A stretch of 40,751 nucleotides of DNA from Akkermansiaceae bacterium UBA1315 (GTDB lineage Bacteria; Verrucomicrobiota; Verrucomicrobiia; Verrucomicrobiales; Akkermansiaceae), in contig DBTN01000016.1 of assembly GCA_002307065.1 (NCBI GenBank), positions 58,496 to 99,246 of the forward strand, in the 5' to 3' direction. Below are positions 15,063-24,024 of the stretch, piece by piece (within the stretch, counting starts at the first letter, position 1; each line of letters starts with the position of its first letter). The position numbers and the translations under genes are program-made. The notes beneath the pieces were generated by a model that was given only the letters and a program-made list of their open reading frames with translations, was not told where the DNA came from and made no database searches.

Positions 15063-16865
15063 TCAGCCTTTGATCTCGAGCAGCATCTGCGGATTGTTCG
15101 GGAACTTTTTCAAGAAGTAGAGCAACCGCTCCATCGCTTCCGCCGGGCGATGTCCTGAGAGGCCACGGCGGATGAGATGGATCTTATGAAGCATGTGCTC
15201 GGGTAAAAGGAGCTCTTCACGTCTCGTCCCGGATTTGAAAATATCAACGGCAGGGTAGATATAATTTTCGGCGATCTTTCTATCCAGCACCAGTTCCATG
15301 TTACCGGTTCCTTTGAATTCCATGTAAATCGCTTCGTCGGCGCGGGAATTCGTTTGGATCAAAGCAGTGGCGAGGATGGTCAAGGATCCGCCGCCGCGGG
15401 TATTTCGTGCTGCGGCGAACAGCCGGCGAGGCACTTCGAGCGAGCCGATCGTCAAGCCGCCGGAAGCGGTGCCGCGACCGCGGTTGTTCATGTTCCCGTT
15501 GTAAGCGCGAGCCAAGCGGGTGATGGAGTCCATCAGGAGGAAAACGTCTTTTCCGGCTTCGACCAGACGCTTGGCACGCTCAATCGCGAGTTCGGCGATC
15601 CGGCAGTGGTTGCGCGCCTGCTCGTCATTGGAGCTGGCGTAGATTTCCGCCCCTGGGAGGGCTCGGCGAAATTCGGTGACTTCTTCTGGACGTTCATCGA
15701 CGAGGACGATCATCAGATGCATCGTCTCTTCGTATTTTTCCCGGATCGCTTCGGCCATGTGGAGAAGCAGTGTGGTTTTTCCGGAGCGTGGCGGGGAAAC
15801 GATCAAGCCGCGCTGACCTTTGCCAACCGGGGCCATCAGATCGACGACGCGGGTGGTGAAACGTTCCGGGGTGGTTTCAAAGCTGATGCGTTTGTTCGGG
15901 TTGATGGCTTTCAACTCGTCGAAATGCGGAAGCTTGGAGGCCTCTTCGGTCGTCATGCCGTTGATCTGCGTGATCTCGACCAGTTGCGGGCCGCGTGGGC
16001 CTTCCTGATAAAGCCCGTGGATCCATTGGCCGAGGCGCAGGTTGTTTTTGCGGATCAGCTCGGGAGTGACAAAGACATCATCCCGCGCTTGTTCGAAATT
16101 TTTTCCGGGAACGCGGAGGAATCCGAAACCTTTCGGTGCGAGTTCCAACATGCCGTCGGCCTCGATTTTCGGGCCTTGGAGATGAACCGGTCGGCGGTCC
16201 TCCTGAAAATTCTGATCTTGGCGCGAATGAGAATTTTGCTCGTGGCGCTGGCGATTGCCTTGATCGCGGTTGTCCGATCCTTGATCGCGACGCCGTTTGC
16301 GTTTTTCGCGGCGGCGTTTGCTGCGGCTTTCCGGATTTTGGCCATCGCGTTGCTGCGGCTGAGGGTCGCGCTGAGGAGGCTGCGGAGGCGCTTCCCGTTG
16401 TTGAGGCGACTGGGGTTGTGGGGCCGGTTCAGGCGGTGGCGCGGGGGCATCGCTGACAGGTTCGCGTTGCGCAACCGGTCCTCCGCCGGGGACGCGACCG
16501 AAACGGCGCGGCTCGTCAGCGGCCACTGGGGCGACGTCGGGAGCGGATTCTTCGACCGTTTTTGCGGTGGATTTGCGTGCTCGTGGAGTTTTGACCGGCG
16601 CGGCGGTGGTGGGTTCCGCAATGGTTTTCGAAGCGGGCGGGGAAATATTAAGGGAAAGCTCGACCTGAGCCTCGTCTGCGGAAGCCTTTTTCGTCGCTTT
16701 ATTGGCCACGGTTTTTTTAGCGGCGACCTTTTTGGCCGCGGTTTTTTTAGCGGCGGCTTTTTTAGCGGTCACTTTCGTCGCGGCTCGCTTGCGTGCGACG
16801 GTGGATTTTCCTTCCAGGTCTGCCAAAGGTTCGGGCATGGTGTCCTCGTTGGTTTTTTTGCTCAT
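15063..16865 (-). CDS. rho: Transcription termination factor Rho with long Lys/Ala- and Gln/Pro-rich N-terminal extension
   Basis: Hexameric RNA-dependent ATPase that ends transcription. Residues about 236-600 match Rho: the RNA-binding cold-shock-like domain (GMLELAPKGFGFLR), Walker A SPPRSGKTTLL (357-367), VLVDERPEEVTEF and the Q/R-loop region with GGGSLTILATALIQT. The usual protein is about 420 residues; this one has some 235 extra at the N-terminus. In order these are a histone-H1-like run of AAKK/TAAKK repeats (23-62), a Pro/Gln/Arg-rich stretch (about 120-175), and a basic patch RSKRRREKRKRRR (181-193) with Asn/Gln/Arg repeats. Such insertions are known in Rho of actinobacteria and Bacteroidota and can add RNA binding. 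ATG 16865 chosen as the first start. A long antisense reading frame over this gene is not real. Confidence 0.96.
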   Translation of the reverse strand: MSKKTNEDTMPEPLADLEGKSTVARKRAATKVTAKKAAAKKTAAKKVAAKKTVANKATKKASADEAQVELSLNISPPASKTIAEPTTAAPVKTPRARKSTAKTVEESAPDVAPVAADEPRRFGRVPGGGPVAQREPVSDAPAPPPEPAPQPQSPQQREAPPQPPQRDPQPQQRDGQNPESRSKRRREKRKRRRDQGSDNRDQGNRQRHEQNSHSRQDQNFQEDRRPVHLQGPKIEADGMLELAPKGFGFLRVPGKNFEQARDDVFVTPELIRKNNLRLGQWIHGLYQEGPRGPQLVEITQINGMTTEEASKLPHFDELKAINPNKRISFETTPERFTTRVVDLMAPVGKGQRGLIVSPPRSGKTTLLLHMAEAIREKYEETMHLMIVLVDERPEEVTEFRRALPGAEIYASSNDEQARNHCRIAELAIERAKRLVEAGKDVFLLMDSITRLARAYNGNMNNRGRGTASGGLTIGSLEVPRRLFAAARNTRGGGSLTILATALIQTNSRADEAIYMEFKGTGNMELVLDRKIAENYIYPAVDIFKSGTRREELLLPEHMLHKIHLIRRGLSGHRPAEAMERLLYFLKKFPNNPQMLLEIKG

Positions 16866-17382
16866 CCGAAATCGGTTAATGAATCGCGCGGATCGCGCTG
16901 GAAAAGGTTGGGGAAATGGAACTGCCGGACGGAATCGCGGGCAATTTCAGAGAAGTTTGGGAAAATGGAATGGGTGAATCACACTTCGAAAGGTCGGTGA
17001 GACCTTGCCGCGTGGGCATCGACGTGAATCTGGTAATGGTGACCTCAAGCCACGGGTTGTGACCGGCCATAAGCGATGGAGAAAATCATGAATTCCGAGA
17101 ATAGGTGGTGGCTCGCCGGGTGAAACCCAAGGCTCGCGAAGAACGGGATGGGGAGAGAAATCCTGCCGATGCCCGGGGCGTGAGGCAGGTGGACTTGAAT
17201 CCCTAGGGCGATTCGAAGATTGATTTCGAAGCATCCCTCCGTCGTTCCAACGGGTGAAAGATGATGGACTTGGGTCATCTTGGCAATTGAAAAGTTTGCC
17301 ATGCCGGATTCACGCGGAAGATTCCAGGCGGGATTCGCTTTGTCGGTTGCCGAACCGGTCGGGCAATGGCAGAATTTCTCCC
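16866..17382. other. Intergenic region upstream of rho and the secreted unknown
   Basis: About 517 bases between divergent genes. I see no supported gene; several short open frames cross it but none has a family match. It should hold the rho leader and promoter (minus strand) and the promoter of the 17383 gene. Rho leaders often carry autoregulatory signals, but I cannot point to one here. The stretch 17090-17220 is mixed, partly repetitive GC-rich sequence. Confidence 0.5.
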
Positions 17383-18225
17383 GTGAAGCATTGGATGACC
17401 GGAATTTTTGCAGCGTTGTGCCTGCCTTTGATCGCACAAACAGAAGGAGCCACGAAACCACCCGTCGAGGTGACGAGCAATGTGCCGCCCGATTTGCGCG
17501 ATGATCCTCATGTTCTTGAAGAACTCGGAGTGAACGAATTCACCGCGCCATCAATCGCGAAAATGTTCGATACGCTTCAATTTCTCATGCCTCTGCCGAT
17601 TGTGGAAACAGAGCGCAAGGCTCCTTCCCGGATGCCATTGGATCGGGCGGATTTGGCGATGGGTTTGGGATTTCTAATCGCCGATGGATTCCTTGTCGTC
17701 CAAGCCGGCCAGATGGAAAAAGTGGAAAGCCTCGCATCGGATTTGACGCGTTATGGCAAAGCGCTCGGGGCCGGTGACCGGGTCAACCGCCACGCGGCGA
17801 GTTTGCTGGAAAGTGCGAAAAAGCAAGAGGTTGAGCAGCTGAAAAAAGAGCTGGCGGCGACTCAGCGGGATGTGGAATTTGAGCTTCTGAGTTTGCGTGA
17901 TGCCGATTTGGCACACCTCATTTCGCTCGGCGGGTGGATTCGAGCCTTGGAAGTTTCAACGGTGGCGATCGATAAACAATTTTCCCCGGAACGAGCGAGC
18001 AAGGTGATGCGAGAAGATATTGCGGATTATTATACCGAATCGGTCGCCGGTCTGGAGCCGCGGATTTCAGAAAGGCCAAACTACTTGGAAATGCGCGATA
18101 TTTTATCCGGTTTGCGCAATGAAATGGTGATCGCGCCGGGCACGGAACCGACGAAAGAAAAAATCGCCGAAATTCGTCAACAAGCGGCCAAATTGGCGGA
18201 ACTCGCTCTTCAGCGCCAACAATGA
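17383..18225 (+). CDS. Secreted protein of unknown function
   Basis: Not recognised. The chosen GTG start gives a clean signal peptide (VKHWMTGIFAALCLPLIAQ, cut probably after TEGA); a start at 17254 would add an arginine-rich tract that would block it, and an ATG at 17395 is also possible. The mature part is helical, with heptad-like stretches (KKQEVEQLKKELAATQRDVEF) and a C-terminal RQQAAKLAELALQRQQ. It has no Cys pair or catalytic motif that I can identify. The stop overlaps the next start by ATGA, so translation is coupled to the dehydrogenase-like gene. Its location outside the cytoplasm does not fit that partner, so the linkage may be only transcriptional. Confidence 0.72.
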   Translation: MKHWMTGIFAALCLPLIAQTEGATKPPVEVTSNVPPDLRDDPHVLEELGVNEFTAPSIAKMFDTLQFLMPLPIVETERKAPSRMPLDRADLAMGLGFLIADGFLVVQAGQMEKVESLASDLTRYGKALGAGDRVNRHAASLLESAKKQEVEQLKKELAATQRDVEFELLSLRDADLAHLISLGGWIRALEVSTVAIDKQFSPERASKVMREDIADYYTESVAGLEPRISERPNYLEMRDILSGLRNEMVIAPGTEPTKEKIAEIRQQAAKLAELALQRQQ

Positions 18226-19088
18226 CTCCACCCATGAGCACCGTCATTTCCGGAAAAGCAGCGATTCTTGGATTGGGAATCATTGGATCGAGAGCGTTTG
18301 CACGACTTCAGGAGGCCGGTTGGGAGGTGACCGCGTGGAACCGGTCGGCCAAAGGGCTGCCCGGAGAGGTGGCCACTCCAGAGGCGGCCGTTTCGAAGGC
18401 AACGATCATCTCGATCTATCTCAAGGACGCTTCGGCAGTCAGGGAAGTGATGACTCAGATCGCGCCCAAATTAACGGCCGGTCAGGTGGTTTTAAATCAT
18501 GCAACGGTCGATCTTGAGACGACACAGTGGCTCCAAGAGTTATGTCATCAGCGCGGCTGCCCATTTCTGGATGTTCCCTTTACCGGAAGTAAAACCCACT
18601 CCGCAGATGGGCAGTTGGTATATTATGTCGGGGGAAGTCCGGATTTGGTAAATCAGGTGGAACCTTATCTCCGAGTCACCTCGAGAGCGTTGCTGCCCTG
18701 CGGTGATGTTGGATCAGCGACGATCATTAAACTCGCGACGAATCTCGTTTCCGCGTGTACTCTGCAGGCACTTGCGGAAGGATTGGCGATCTCGGTGAAA
18801 AATGGTGTATCAGCCGAAGCATTTGTGAACGCTGTTTCTCAGAACGCCCACGCTTCGGCGCTTTCGGGAATGAAGCTGCCGATGATGGCCTCCGGAAATT
18901 TCGAGACGCACTTTTCGTTGGCGAACATGCGGAAAGACAGCCGCTATGCGCTGGATCTCGCGAGCCGGGCGAATGTGAAAACTCCAGCGATCGAAGCGGT
19001 TTCCCAAAGAATGAATGACCTTTGTGATGCGGGGTTGGGGGAGCTCGATTATTCGGCAGTGGCAAAACCTTATCTTCCGGAATCTTGA
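18222..19088 (+). CDS. NAD(P)-dependent beta-hydroxyacid dehydrogenase-family protein
   Basis: Oxidoreductase of the 3-hydroxyisobutyrate dehydrogenase/glyoxylate reductase family; the substrate is unknown. The N-terminal Rossmann motif GLGIIGSRAF is followed by the basic residue pattern W-N-R-S, suggesting NADP. The substrate motif DVPFTGSKTHSADGQL and the catalytic lysine motif GSATIIKLATNLV (K about 166) are both present, so the enzyme is probably active. The 288 residues match the family. Start ATG 18222 overlaps the preceding stop (ATGA); ATG 18234 (MSTVIS) is an alternative. It overlaps ygfZ by four bases at its own end (TTGA), giving a three-gene coupled chain. Confidence 0.9.
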   Translation: MTPPMSTVISGKAAILGLGIIGSRAFARLQEAGWEVTAWNRSAKGLPGEVATPEAAVSKATIISIYLKDASAVREVMTQIAPKLTAGQVVLNHATVDLETTQWLQELCHQRGCPFLDVPFTGSKTHSADGQLVYYVGGSPDLVNQVEPYLRVTSRALLPCGDVGSATIIKLATNLVSACTLQALAEGLAISVKNGVSAEAFVNAVSQNAHASALSGMKLPMMASGNFETHFSLANMRKDSRYALDLASRANVKTPAIEAVSQRMNDLCDAGLGELDYSAVAKPYLPES

Positions 19089-19933
19089 AATCTCATTGGC
19101 AAGTTTCGCTCGGTAGGCCCTCCTTGCTCGAATTCCGTGGGCCGGACGCCGTGCGGTTTCTCAATGGTCAGCTCACGCAGGATGTCAAAAAAGTCGTCGG
19201 TTCAGGAGAGTCGATTCCTTCCTGTGTGACGGATGCAAAGGGGAAGCTCCAGTTTCGCATCGATCTCACAGAAGGTCCGTCCGGAGTTCTTTGGGTTTCT
19301 GCTCCAGAGGGCTTGTCCGAAGCGTTGGAAGCCCGATTGACAAGATATCTCATCGCGGATGATGTGGAAGTTGAAGATAAGACAAACCGGTATCAATTGG
19401 TTCATCGCATCGACAGTGAAACTCCGGCGCCCGAGGGCGTGGTCGTTCGCAAAAACCCGAGATATGGAATCGCGGGGGAGGATTGGTGGATTCCCGAAGG
19501 CATGAACCTTGGAATCGATCTGCCATGGGTGGATCCTGAGGAACTCGAAGAACTACGCATCGAGAACGGCATACCGGTTTGGGGGCACGAATTGACTGAA
19601 GGAATGTTGCCGCCTGAAGCGGGCTTGGATTTGACGGATATTTCGTACCACAAAGGATGCTACATCGGTCAGGAAGTGATTTCTCGCATCAAGTCCGCAG
19701 GGAAAGTGAACAAAAGGCTGATACGGTTTTTGTTAGATTCTGAGATTTCCGCGAAGCCGGGTGACGTGCTTTTTCTTGAAGATTCCGTCGCCGGTGAGCT
19801 GACCAGCGTTTCACCCCGCGCGGTGAATGGAGTCCGCGCCGCCTTGGGATATCTCAAGCGCGGAAAAGAAATGGGACCGCTCAAGGTGCAGATGGCTGAC
19901 GGAACTTTTCACGACGTCAGATGTGCAAACTGA
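19085..19933 (+). CDS. ygfZ: YgfZ/GcvT-like folate-binding protein
   Basis: Folate-dependent protein that supports Fe-S cluster enzymes, such as MiaB, under oxidative stress. The signature K-G-C-Y-x-G-Q-E is present (KGCYIGQE, Cys about 192), with the N-terminal LLEFRGPDAVRFLNGQLTQDV typical of the family. The 282 residues are close to the usual 300-330. The start is TTG, overlapping the previous stop (TTGA), so translation is probably coupled. A link to sufS in the same window is attractive but they are not adjacent. Confidence 0.9.
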   Translation: MKSHWQVSLGRPSLLEFRGPDAVRFLNGQLTQDVKKVVGSGESIPSCVTDAKGKLQFRIDLTEGPSGVLWVSAPEGLSEALEARLTRYLIADDVEVEDKTNRYQLVHRIDSETPAPEGVVVRKNPRYGIAGEDWWIPEGMNLGIDLPWVDPEELEELRIENGIPVWGHELTEGMLPPEAGLDLTDISYHKGCYIGQEVISRIKSAGKVNKRLIRFLLDSEISAKPGDVLFLEDSVAGELTSVSPRAVNGVRAALGYLKRGKEMGPLKVQMADGTFHDVRCAN

Positions 19934-20031
19934 CTTTGAGAAATGGCGGTGAGGCATCGGGGTGGCTGAATCGCAAAAGTTCGGCGGTTTTTTGTTGGGA
20001 GATTTCCCAGGGATTTTATTAGGATTTTGTC

Positions 20032-21039
20032 GTGGCGCTTTTATTGGCAATTGAATCTTCGTGTGACGAGACGGCGGTGGCGATTCTTCGTGGATCGAAG
20101 GGCGAGGCGTCGCAAATTTTGGCTTCGGAAGTTTCCTCGCAAATCGAATTGCATCGGGAATTTGGCGGCGTGGTTCCGGAGTTGGCATCGAGGAATCATT
20201 CGTTGCATTTGAGGCCGCTCGTGCAGCAGGCGCTGGTCCACGCGAACGTGGGGATCGAAGAAATCGATGCGTTCGCGGCGACGACCGGTCCGGGTCTCGC
20301 TTCGTCTTTACTCATCGGCAGCACGGCGGCGAAAGCGATGGCCTGTGCGTTGGAAAAGCCATTTTTAGGGATCAATCATCTTGAAGGGCATCTGCTTTCT
20401 CCCTTTCTCGGGCAGACCGAGGTGCCGCCGCATATCGCGTTGATCGTTTCCGGAGGGCACACTTTGTTGCTCGATGTCGAGGGTGCTGGAAGTTATCGAA
20501 AACTCGGTGGCACCCGCGACGATGCGGCGGGGGAGGCCTACGACAAGGTGGGGAAAATGCTCGGCTTGCCTTATCCGGGTGGGCCGGAGATCGAAAAGAT
20601 CGCCCGAACGGGCAATGCCCAAGCTTATGATTTTCCCCGGTCGATGTTGCATGATCCGCATCTGGATTTTTCGTTTTCCGGATTAAAGACGGCAGTGCTT
20701 TACACCTTGCAGAAGGAGACCGGTGAGATCCCGGTCGCCGATCTGGCGGCGTCATTTCAGCAAGCGGTGATCGAGATCTTGGTGGGGAAAACTCTGAAAG
20801 CCGCCAAAAAAACCGGCCGCCGCATCATCGCGCTTTCGGGCGGAGTGAGTCTGAATCTCGCTTTGCGAAATGCGTTTCAACAGGCATGTGAGCGATCGGG
20901 CATCGAGCTTGCCGTCGCATCGCCAACGCTTTGCACGGACAACGCGGCGATGATCGCGTTCGCTGGCCTGCTGCGATTTCTCGAAGGTGAGAGTTCGCTG
21001 TTAGATGCGGATATTTCTCCGAATTTGCCTCTCGTTTAA
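20032..21039 (+). CDS. tsaD: tRNA N6-adenosine threonylcarbamoyltransferase TsaD
   Basis: Moves the threonylcarbamoyl group from TC-AMP to A37 of tRNAs that read ANN codons, with TsaB and TsaE. The 335-residue ASKHA-fold protein shows LAIESSCDETAVAIL at the start, the metal motif HLEGH (H116, H120), SGGHT, and GVSLNLALRN. Start GTG at 20032, with AGGA at 20021-20024 as a possible ribosome site; the next ATG would remove the conserved first strand. TsaB and TsaE are not nearby. The gene is followed after 31 bases by a HAD phosphatase. Confidence 0.96.
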   Translation: MALLLAIESSCDETAVAILRGSKGEASQILASEVSSQIELHREFGGVVPELASRNHSLHLRPLVQQALVHANVGIEEIDAFAATTGPGLASSLLIGSTAAKAMACALEKPFLGINHLEGHLLSPFLGQTEVPPHIALIVSGGHTLLLDVEGAGSYRKLGGTRDDAAGEAYDKVGKMLGLPYPGGPEIEKIARTGNAQAYDFPRSMLHDPHLDFSFSGLKTAVLYTLQKETGEIPVADLAASFQQAVIEILVGKTLKAAKKTGRRIIALSGGVSLNLALRNAFQQACERSGIELAVASPTLCTDNAAMIAFAGLLRFLEGESSLLDADISPNLPLV

Positions 21040-21070
21040 ATAGCGGTTATGGTTCTACCTCTAACTGCTC

Positions 21071-21706
21071 ATGGCATACCGCACACTGATATTTGATTTC
21101 GACGGCACGATCGCCAACACGATGGAGGAGAGCCGCCTGATTTTCAATCGCATCGCTCCCGATTATGGGATCCATGAGATCACCAAACAGCAGATGGCCG
21201 AGCTGCGACATTTTCCAATCCACAAGCTGATTGAACATTTGAAAATTCCGGCGTTGCGGGTGCCGGCATTCATTGCTCGTGGGACGGTGATGATGCGGTC
21301 GAGCATTCCGAATTTGCCGCTCATTGATGGCATGCGCGAAGTGCTGGAATCGTTGCGGCCAGCGGTCGACCGGTTTGGAATCTTGACTTCGAATTCCGTC
21401 GCGAATGTCGAACTGTTTTTAGACACTCACGGTCTGAGAGATCTCTTCGATTTTATTTCATCCACTTCGAAGCTCACCGGGAAATCCAAATATTTGAATG
21501 CGGTGAGGAAGCAATACTCGCTCACGGCTGAGGAGATGCTTTATATTGGGGATGAAGTGCGGGATGTGAAGGCTGGGCAAAAATCGGGCATCGCTGTCGC
21601 GGCGGTGACGTGGGGATACAATTCGGAGGAAACATTGGCGGCACAAAACCCGGATCACCTTTTTTCCAAACCGGACGAGTTGTTGCGGTTGATCTCGATT
21701 CGCTGA
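21071..21706 (+). CDS. HAD-superfamily phosphatase (phosphoglycolate phosphatase-like)
   Basis: Haloacid dehalogenase subfamily IA hydrolase. Motif I is FDFDGTIANTMEES, motif II LTSNS, motif III Lys in KSKYL, and motif IV GDEVRDVKAG. The cap domain has the usual helical size. The C-terminal TWGYNSEETL is typical of phosphoglycolate phosphatase-like proteins, but the substrate is not determined by these motifs. The stop at 21706 is followed by 53 bases before the ATG at 21760; an earlier in-frame start for that gene would overlap this one but is not needed. Confidence 0.88.
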   Translation: MAYRTLIFDFDGTIANTMEESRLIFNRIAPDYGIHEITKQQMAELRHFPIHKLIEHLKIPALRVPAFIARGTVMMRSSIPNLPLIDGMREVLESLRPAVDRFGILTSNSVANVELFLDTHGLRDLFDFISSTSKLTGKSKYLNAVRKQYSLTAEEMLYIGDEVRDVKAGQKSGIAVAAVTWGYNSEETLAAQNPDHLFSKPDELLRLISIR

Positions 21707-21759
21707 GCGAGGCCGACGATGCATTGACAGGAACCGGTGTGGGCGGCCACGCTGTCGTC

Positions 21760-22935
21760 ATGTCCGAAGAAAATTCCAAGTTGGAGGAAAAGCCTGCCGT
21801 CGAACCGGTTGCCGCCGAATCCAATGAAACCGAGCCCTCCCCCAAGCCCGGCATCCCGCCGATCATTGGGATTGGGTTTTTAGTCGTTGCCATTTTGGTG
21901 ATTGGTCTTGCCCTGAAATCCAGGTCAAATCGGCGAAATGCCGCGACTCAGACGGAGGTTCCGGTTTTGCAGGCGAATGTCGAAGCGTTGCGTTCGGACA
22001 TCAACCGGCAGCGGATGTCGATGGGGCTTTCTCCGTTGCCCGGCGGCTCGGAACCGGTGGAAGACATTTCGGCGCGGATCACCAAGGACACCACGACGTT
22101 GGTCGCGCTGGCGGGTCGTTACCAGGAAATGCTTTCCGAAAAAGGCACCGAGCTTCTGGCGAAAGATGCTGAGCTTTTGCGTGCGCAAAAGGCGCAGAAG
22201 AGTTTGGCGGCGGAAGCATCCCGCTTGCAGAGTGAACTTCAGCGAGCGCTGGTCACGGGATCGGAAGCAGACTTTTTACGCAAAGAATTGGAAACGGTAA
22301 AGGCGCAGCGGGAAGCGCTTGCCGAGGATTTGAGAGGCGTCCGGAAACAACTTGCGGAAACGGGTGGTCAATCGTCGGAGGAATTCGCCGCGCTTCAGCG
22401 CCAGTTTGATGAAGCCGCACGGGCGCGCGATTTTTTCGAGCAGCGGGTGAAACAATTGGAGCTCGAGTTGGCGAAGCAGCGGCTTTTTGCGAATTCGGAA
22501 AACGAGTTGTTACCGGCAGCCGTCGAGCTTTTCCGCAATTTGCGCGACTTGGAAAATCGTCCGGATTCGGATCTGACCACGGCCTACAGCGGTTTCGGGG
22601 TGAATCTTGGAGCGAATGTTTTGCACACGCTCAACTTCCAAACCGGTTCCAGCAATCTGACTCCGGAAGAGGAAATCACGCTGAGCAGGCTGGTCGAAGA
22701 TGTGCCTGAAGGCGATTTGGTTTTGATTGTCGGCTATGCTTCGAAAACCGGAGAAGTGGATGCGAATCGTCTGCTTTCTTCAGATCGTGCGACAGCGGCC
22801 GCCCAATATTTTTCCACGGTGAAAAAACCGGGTCAATTGGTGCAGGCGGTTTATCTTGGCCAGACCGATCGTTTCAGCAGCCGCATTCCGGAGCGCAACC
22901 AGCTTTGCGAAATCTGGCATATCCGCAAAAGATAA
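21760..22935 (+). CDS. Membrane-anchored coiled-coil protein with OmpA/MotB-like domain
   Basis: Probable inner-membrane protein that reaches into the periplasm. From ATG 21760 the 391-residue product has an acidic N-terminus, one membrane helix at about 33-52 (IIGIGFLVVAILVIGLAL), a long coiled coil (about 60-260), and a C-terminal OmpA-like domain (about 295-385). This holds LNFQTGSSNLTPEE and the NRLLSSDRATAAAQYF motif that binds peptidoglycan in OmpA/Pal/MotB proteins. It may link membrane and cell wall. I put the start at 21760 because longer versions overlap the HAD gene and add no domain. A convergent stem-loop follows. Confidence 0.82.
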   Translation: MSEENSKLEEKPAVEPVAAESNETEPSPKPGIPPIIGIGFLVVAILVIGLALKSRSNRRNAATQTEVPVLQANVEALRSDINRQRMSMGLSPLPGGSEPVEDISARITKDTTTLVALAGRYQEMLSEKGTELLAKDAELLRAQKAQKSLAAEASRLQSELQRALVTGSEADFLRKELETVKAQREALAEDLRGVRKQLAETGGQSSEEFAALQRQFDEAARARDFFEQRVKQLELELAKQRLFANSENELLPAAVELFRNLRDLENRPDSDLTTAYSGFGVNLGANVLHTLNFQTGSSNLTPEEEITLSRLVEDVPEGDLVLIVGYASKTGEVDANRLLSSDRATAAAQYFSTVKKPGQLVQAVYLGQTDRFSSRIPERNQLCEIWHIRKR

Positions 22936-22955
22936 GTTGAGGCGTTGATTTCGAT

Positions 22956-22983
22956 ATCCGGGGAGCGCGTGGCGTCCCCGGAT
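22956..22983. terminator. Bidirectional stem-loop between convergent genes
   Basis: ATCCGGGGA and TCCCCGGAT pair perfectly (9 bp) around a ten-base loop. It lies between the stops of the OmpA-domain gene (plus) and the type III polyketide synthase gene (minus), exactly where both transcripts should end. It has no U-tract. Confidence 0.6.
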
Positions 22984-22987
22984 GGGA

Positions 22988-24013
22988 TCAGCGCCAAAGT
23001 TCGCAGGCGTGGGCGGCGAAGCCCGCGCCGAAGGCGGTGAGCCAAAGGCGTTGATCGGTTTCGTGGTCTTCCTCCAGTCGGCGATCGAGCGCGAAGAGCA
23101 CGCATGGGCTGCTCATGTTTCCGTATTCGGAGAGGATTTCGCGGGTTTCGGTGAGGGTGAAGGGCAGGACTTTTTCCAACTGATCCAGCACATCGCGTCC
23201 GCCGGAGTGGGCGAGCACCTGATCGGGTTCTGCGGAGCGCTGGGCGTAAAGTTCGGCGACGGCTTGGGCGGCGAGGCTGGGGACAGAACGGTGGAGCTGG
23301 TTTTTGAGTTTGCCTCCTTCGTTGACGAAGCGGATTTTTTCCCGTTCTTCCGGCCGATGAATCGTGGTGAAATTTCCCGCCTGCCAATCACCCGGTTTGC
23401 CTTCGGATGTCCAGATCGCTGCGGCAGCGCCGTCGCCAAAAAGGCAGAGGCTAATCAAAACCCCCGGATCGTCGTTGACGAAAAACGCGGCGGAACAGAT
23501 TTCCACGGCGACGGTGGCGACGACCGATCCTGGATTCGCTGCGAGATATCCTTGGGCGGCACGGAGTGTGGGAATGGCCGCACCGCAGCCGAGGCCGACG
23601 AGGTCCGCGAGATATACATTTTCCCGCAGTCCCATTTGCTCCGCGACATAACTGGTCACTCCCGGGCAAAGGTAGCCGGTGCAGGTGCAGAGAAATAAGG
23701 CGTCGACCGAACTCGCATCGATGCCTGCTTTTTCCAAGGCGGCTGTGAGAGCGGCGGAGGCGAGCTTGGGGGCCTCGCGTTCGAAGTCTTCGCTAAGCTG
23801 TTGCGCGTCGCGGGAGAAAACCGTTTCGAGTGAATCGGCAGCAAAGTGGCGCGTCTCGATCCCGCCTGAACTGCCGGTGAGGATTTTTTCGACAAGCGAA
23901 GAAGAGCGGGGTTTGAGTTCTTCTAACAGATTTGAGTCACGCATCGAATCCCAGCAGGAGGTTTGCGAGAAAGAACGGGGCGGGACGGCCTTGGCGAGGG
24001 ATTTGAGATACAT
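22988..24013 (-). CDS. Type III polyketide synthase (chalcone/alkylresorcinol synthase family)
   Basis: Homodimeric ketosynthase-like enzyme that extends an acyl-CoA starter with malonyl-CoA and cyclises the product. The catalytic triad is visible: C143 in LVGLGCGAAIP, H269 in VLAHSGG and N299 in EYGNMSSP, with LFGDGAAAAI in the family position. At 341 residues it is slightly shorter than the usual 350-400. It is last in a tight minus-strand operon behind a flavoprotein and a methyltransferase, the same gene content as srsABC of Streptomyces griseus, which makes methylated, oxidised alkylresorcinol lipids. By analogy it may use a long-chain fatty acyl starter (inference). Confidence 0.92.
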   Translation of the reverse strand: MYLKSLAKAVPPRSFSQTSCWDSMRDSNLLEELKPRSSSLVEKILTGSSGGIETRHFAADSLETVFSRDAQQLSEDFEREAPKLASAALTAALEKAGIDASSVDALFLCTCTGYLCPGVTSYVAEQMGLRENVYLADLVGLGCGAAIPTLRAAQGYLAANPGSVVATVAVEICSAAFFVNDDPGVLISLCLFGDGAAAAIWTSEGKPGDWQAGNFTTIHRPEEREKIRFVNEGGKLKNQLHRSVPSLAAQAVAELYAQRSAEPDQVLAHSGGRDVLDQLEKVLPFTLTETREILSEYGNMSSPCVLFALDRRLEEDHETDQRLWLTAFGAGFAAHACELWR

Positions 24014-24024
24014 GAAAGGGAGAG

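Noticed and set aside
15354..17000. Long open frame on the plus strand opposite rho
   Set aside because: It is antisense to the clearly real rho gene, and it arises from the strand bias of the Lys/Ala and Arg-rich codons.
21610..21759. N-terminal extension of the OmpA-domain gene that overlaps the HAD gene
   Set aside because: The extra 50 residues have no membrane or domain logic, and the ATG at 21760 gives a normal cytoplasmic head before the membrane helix.
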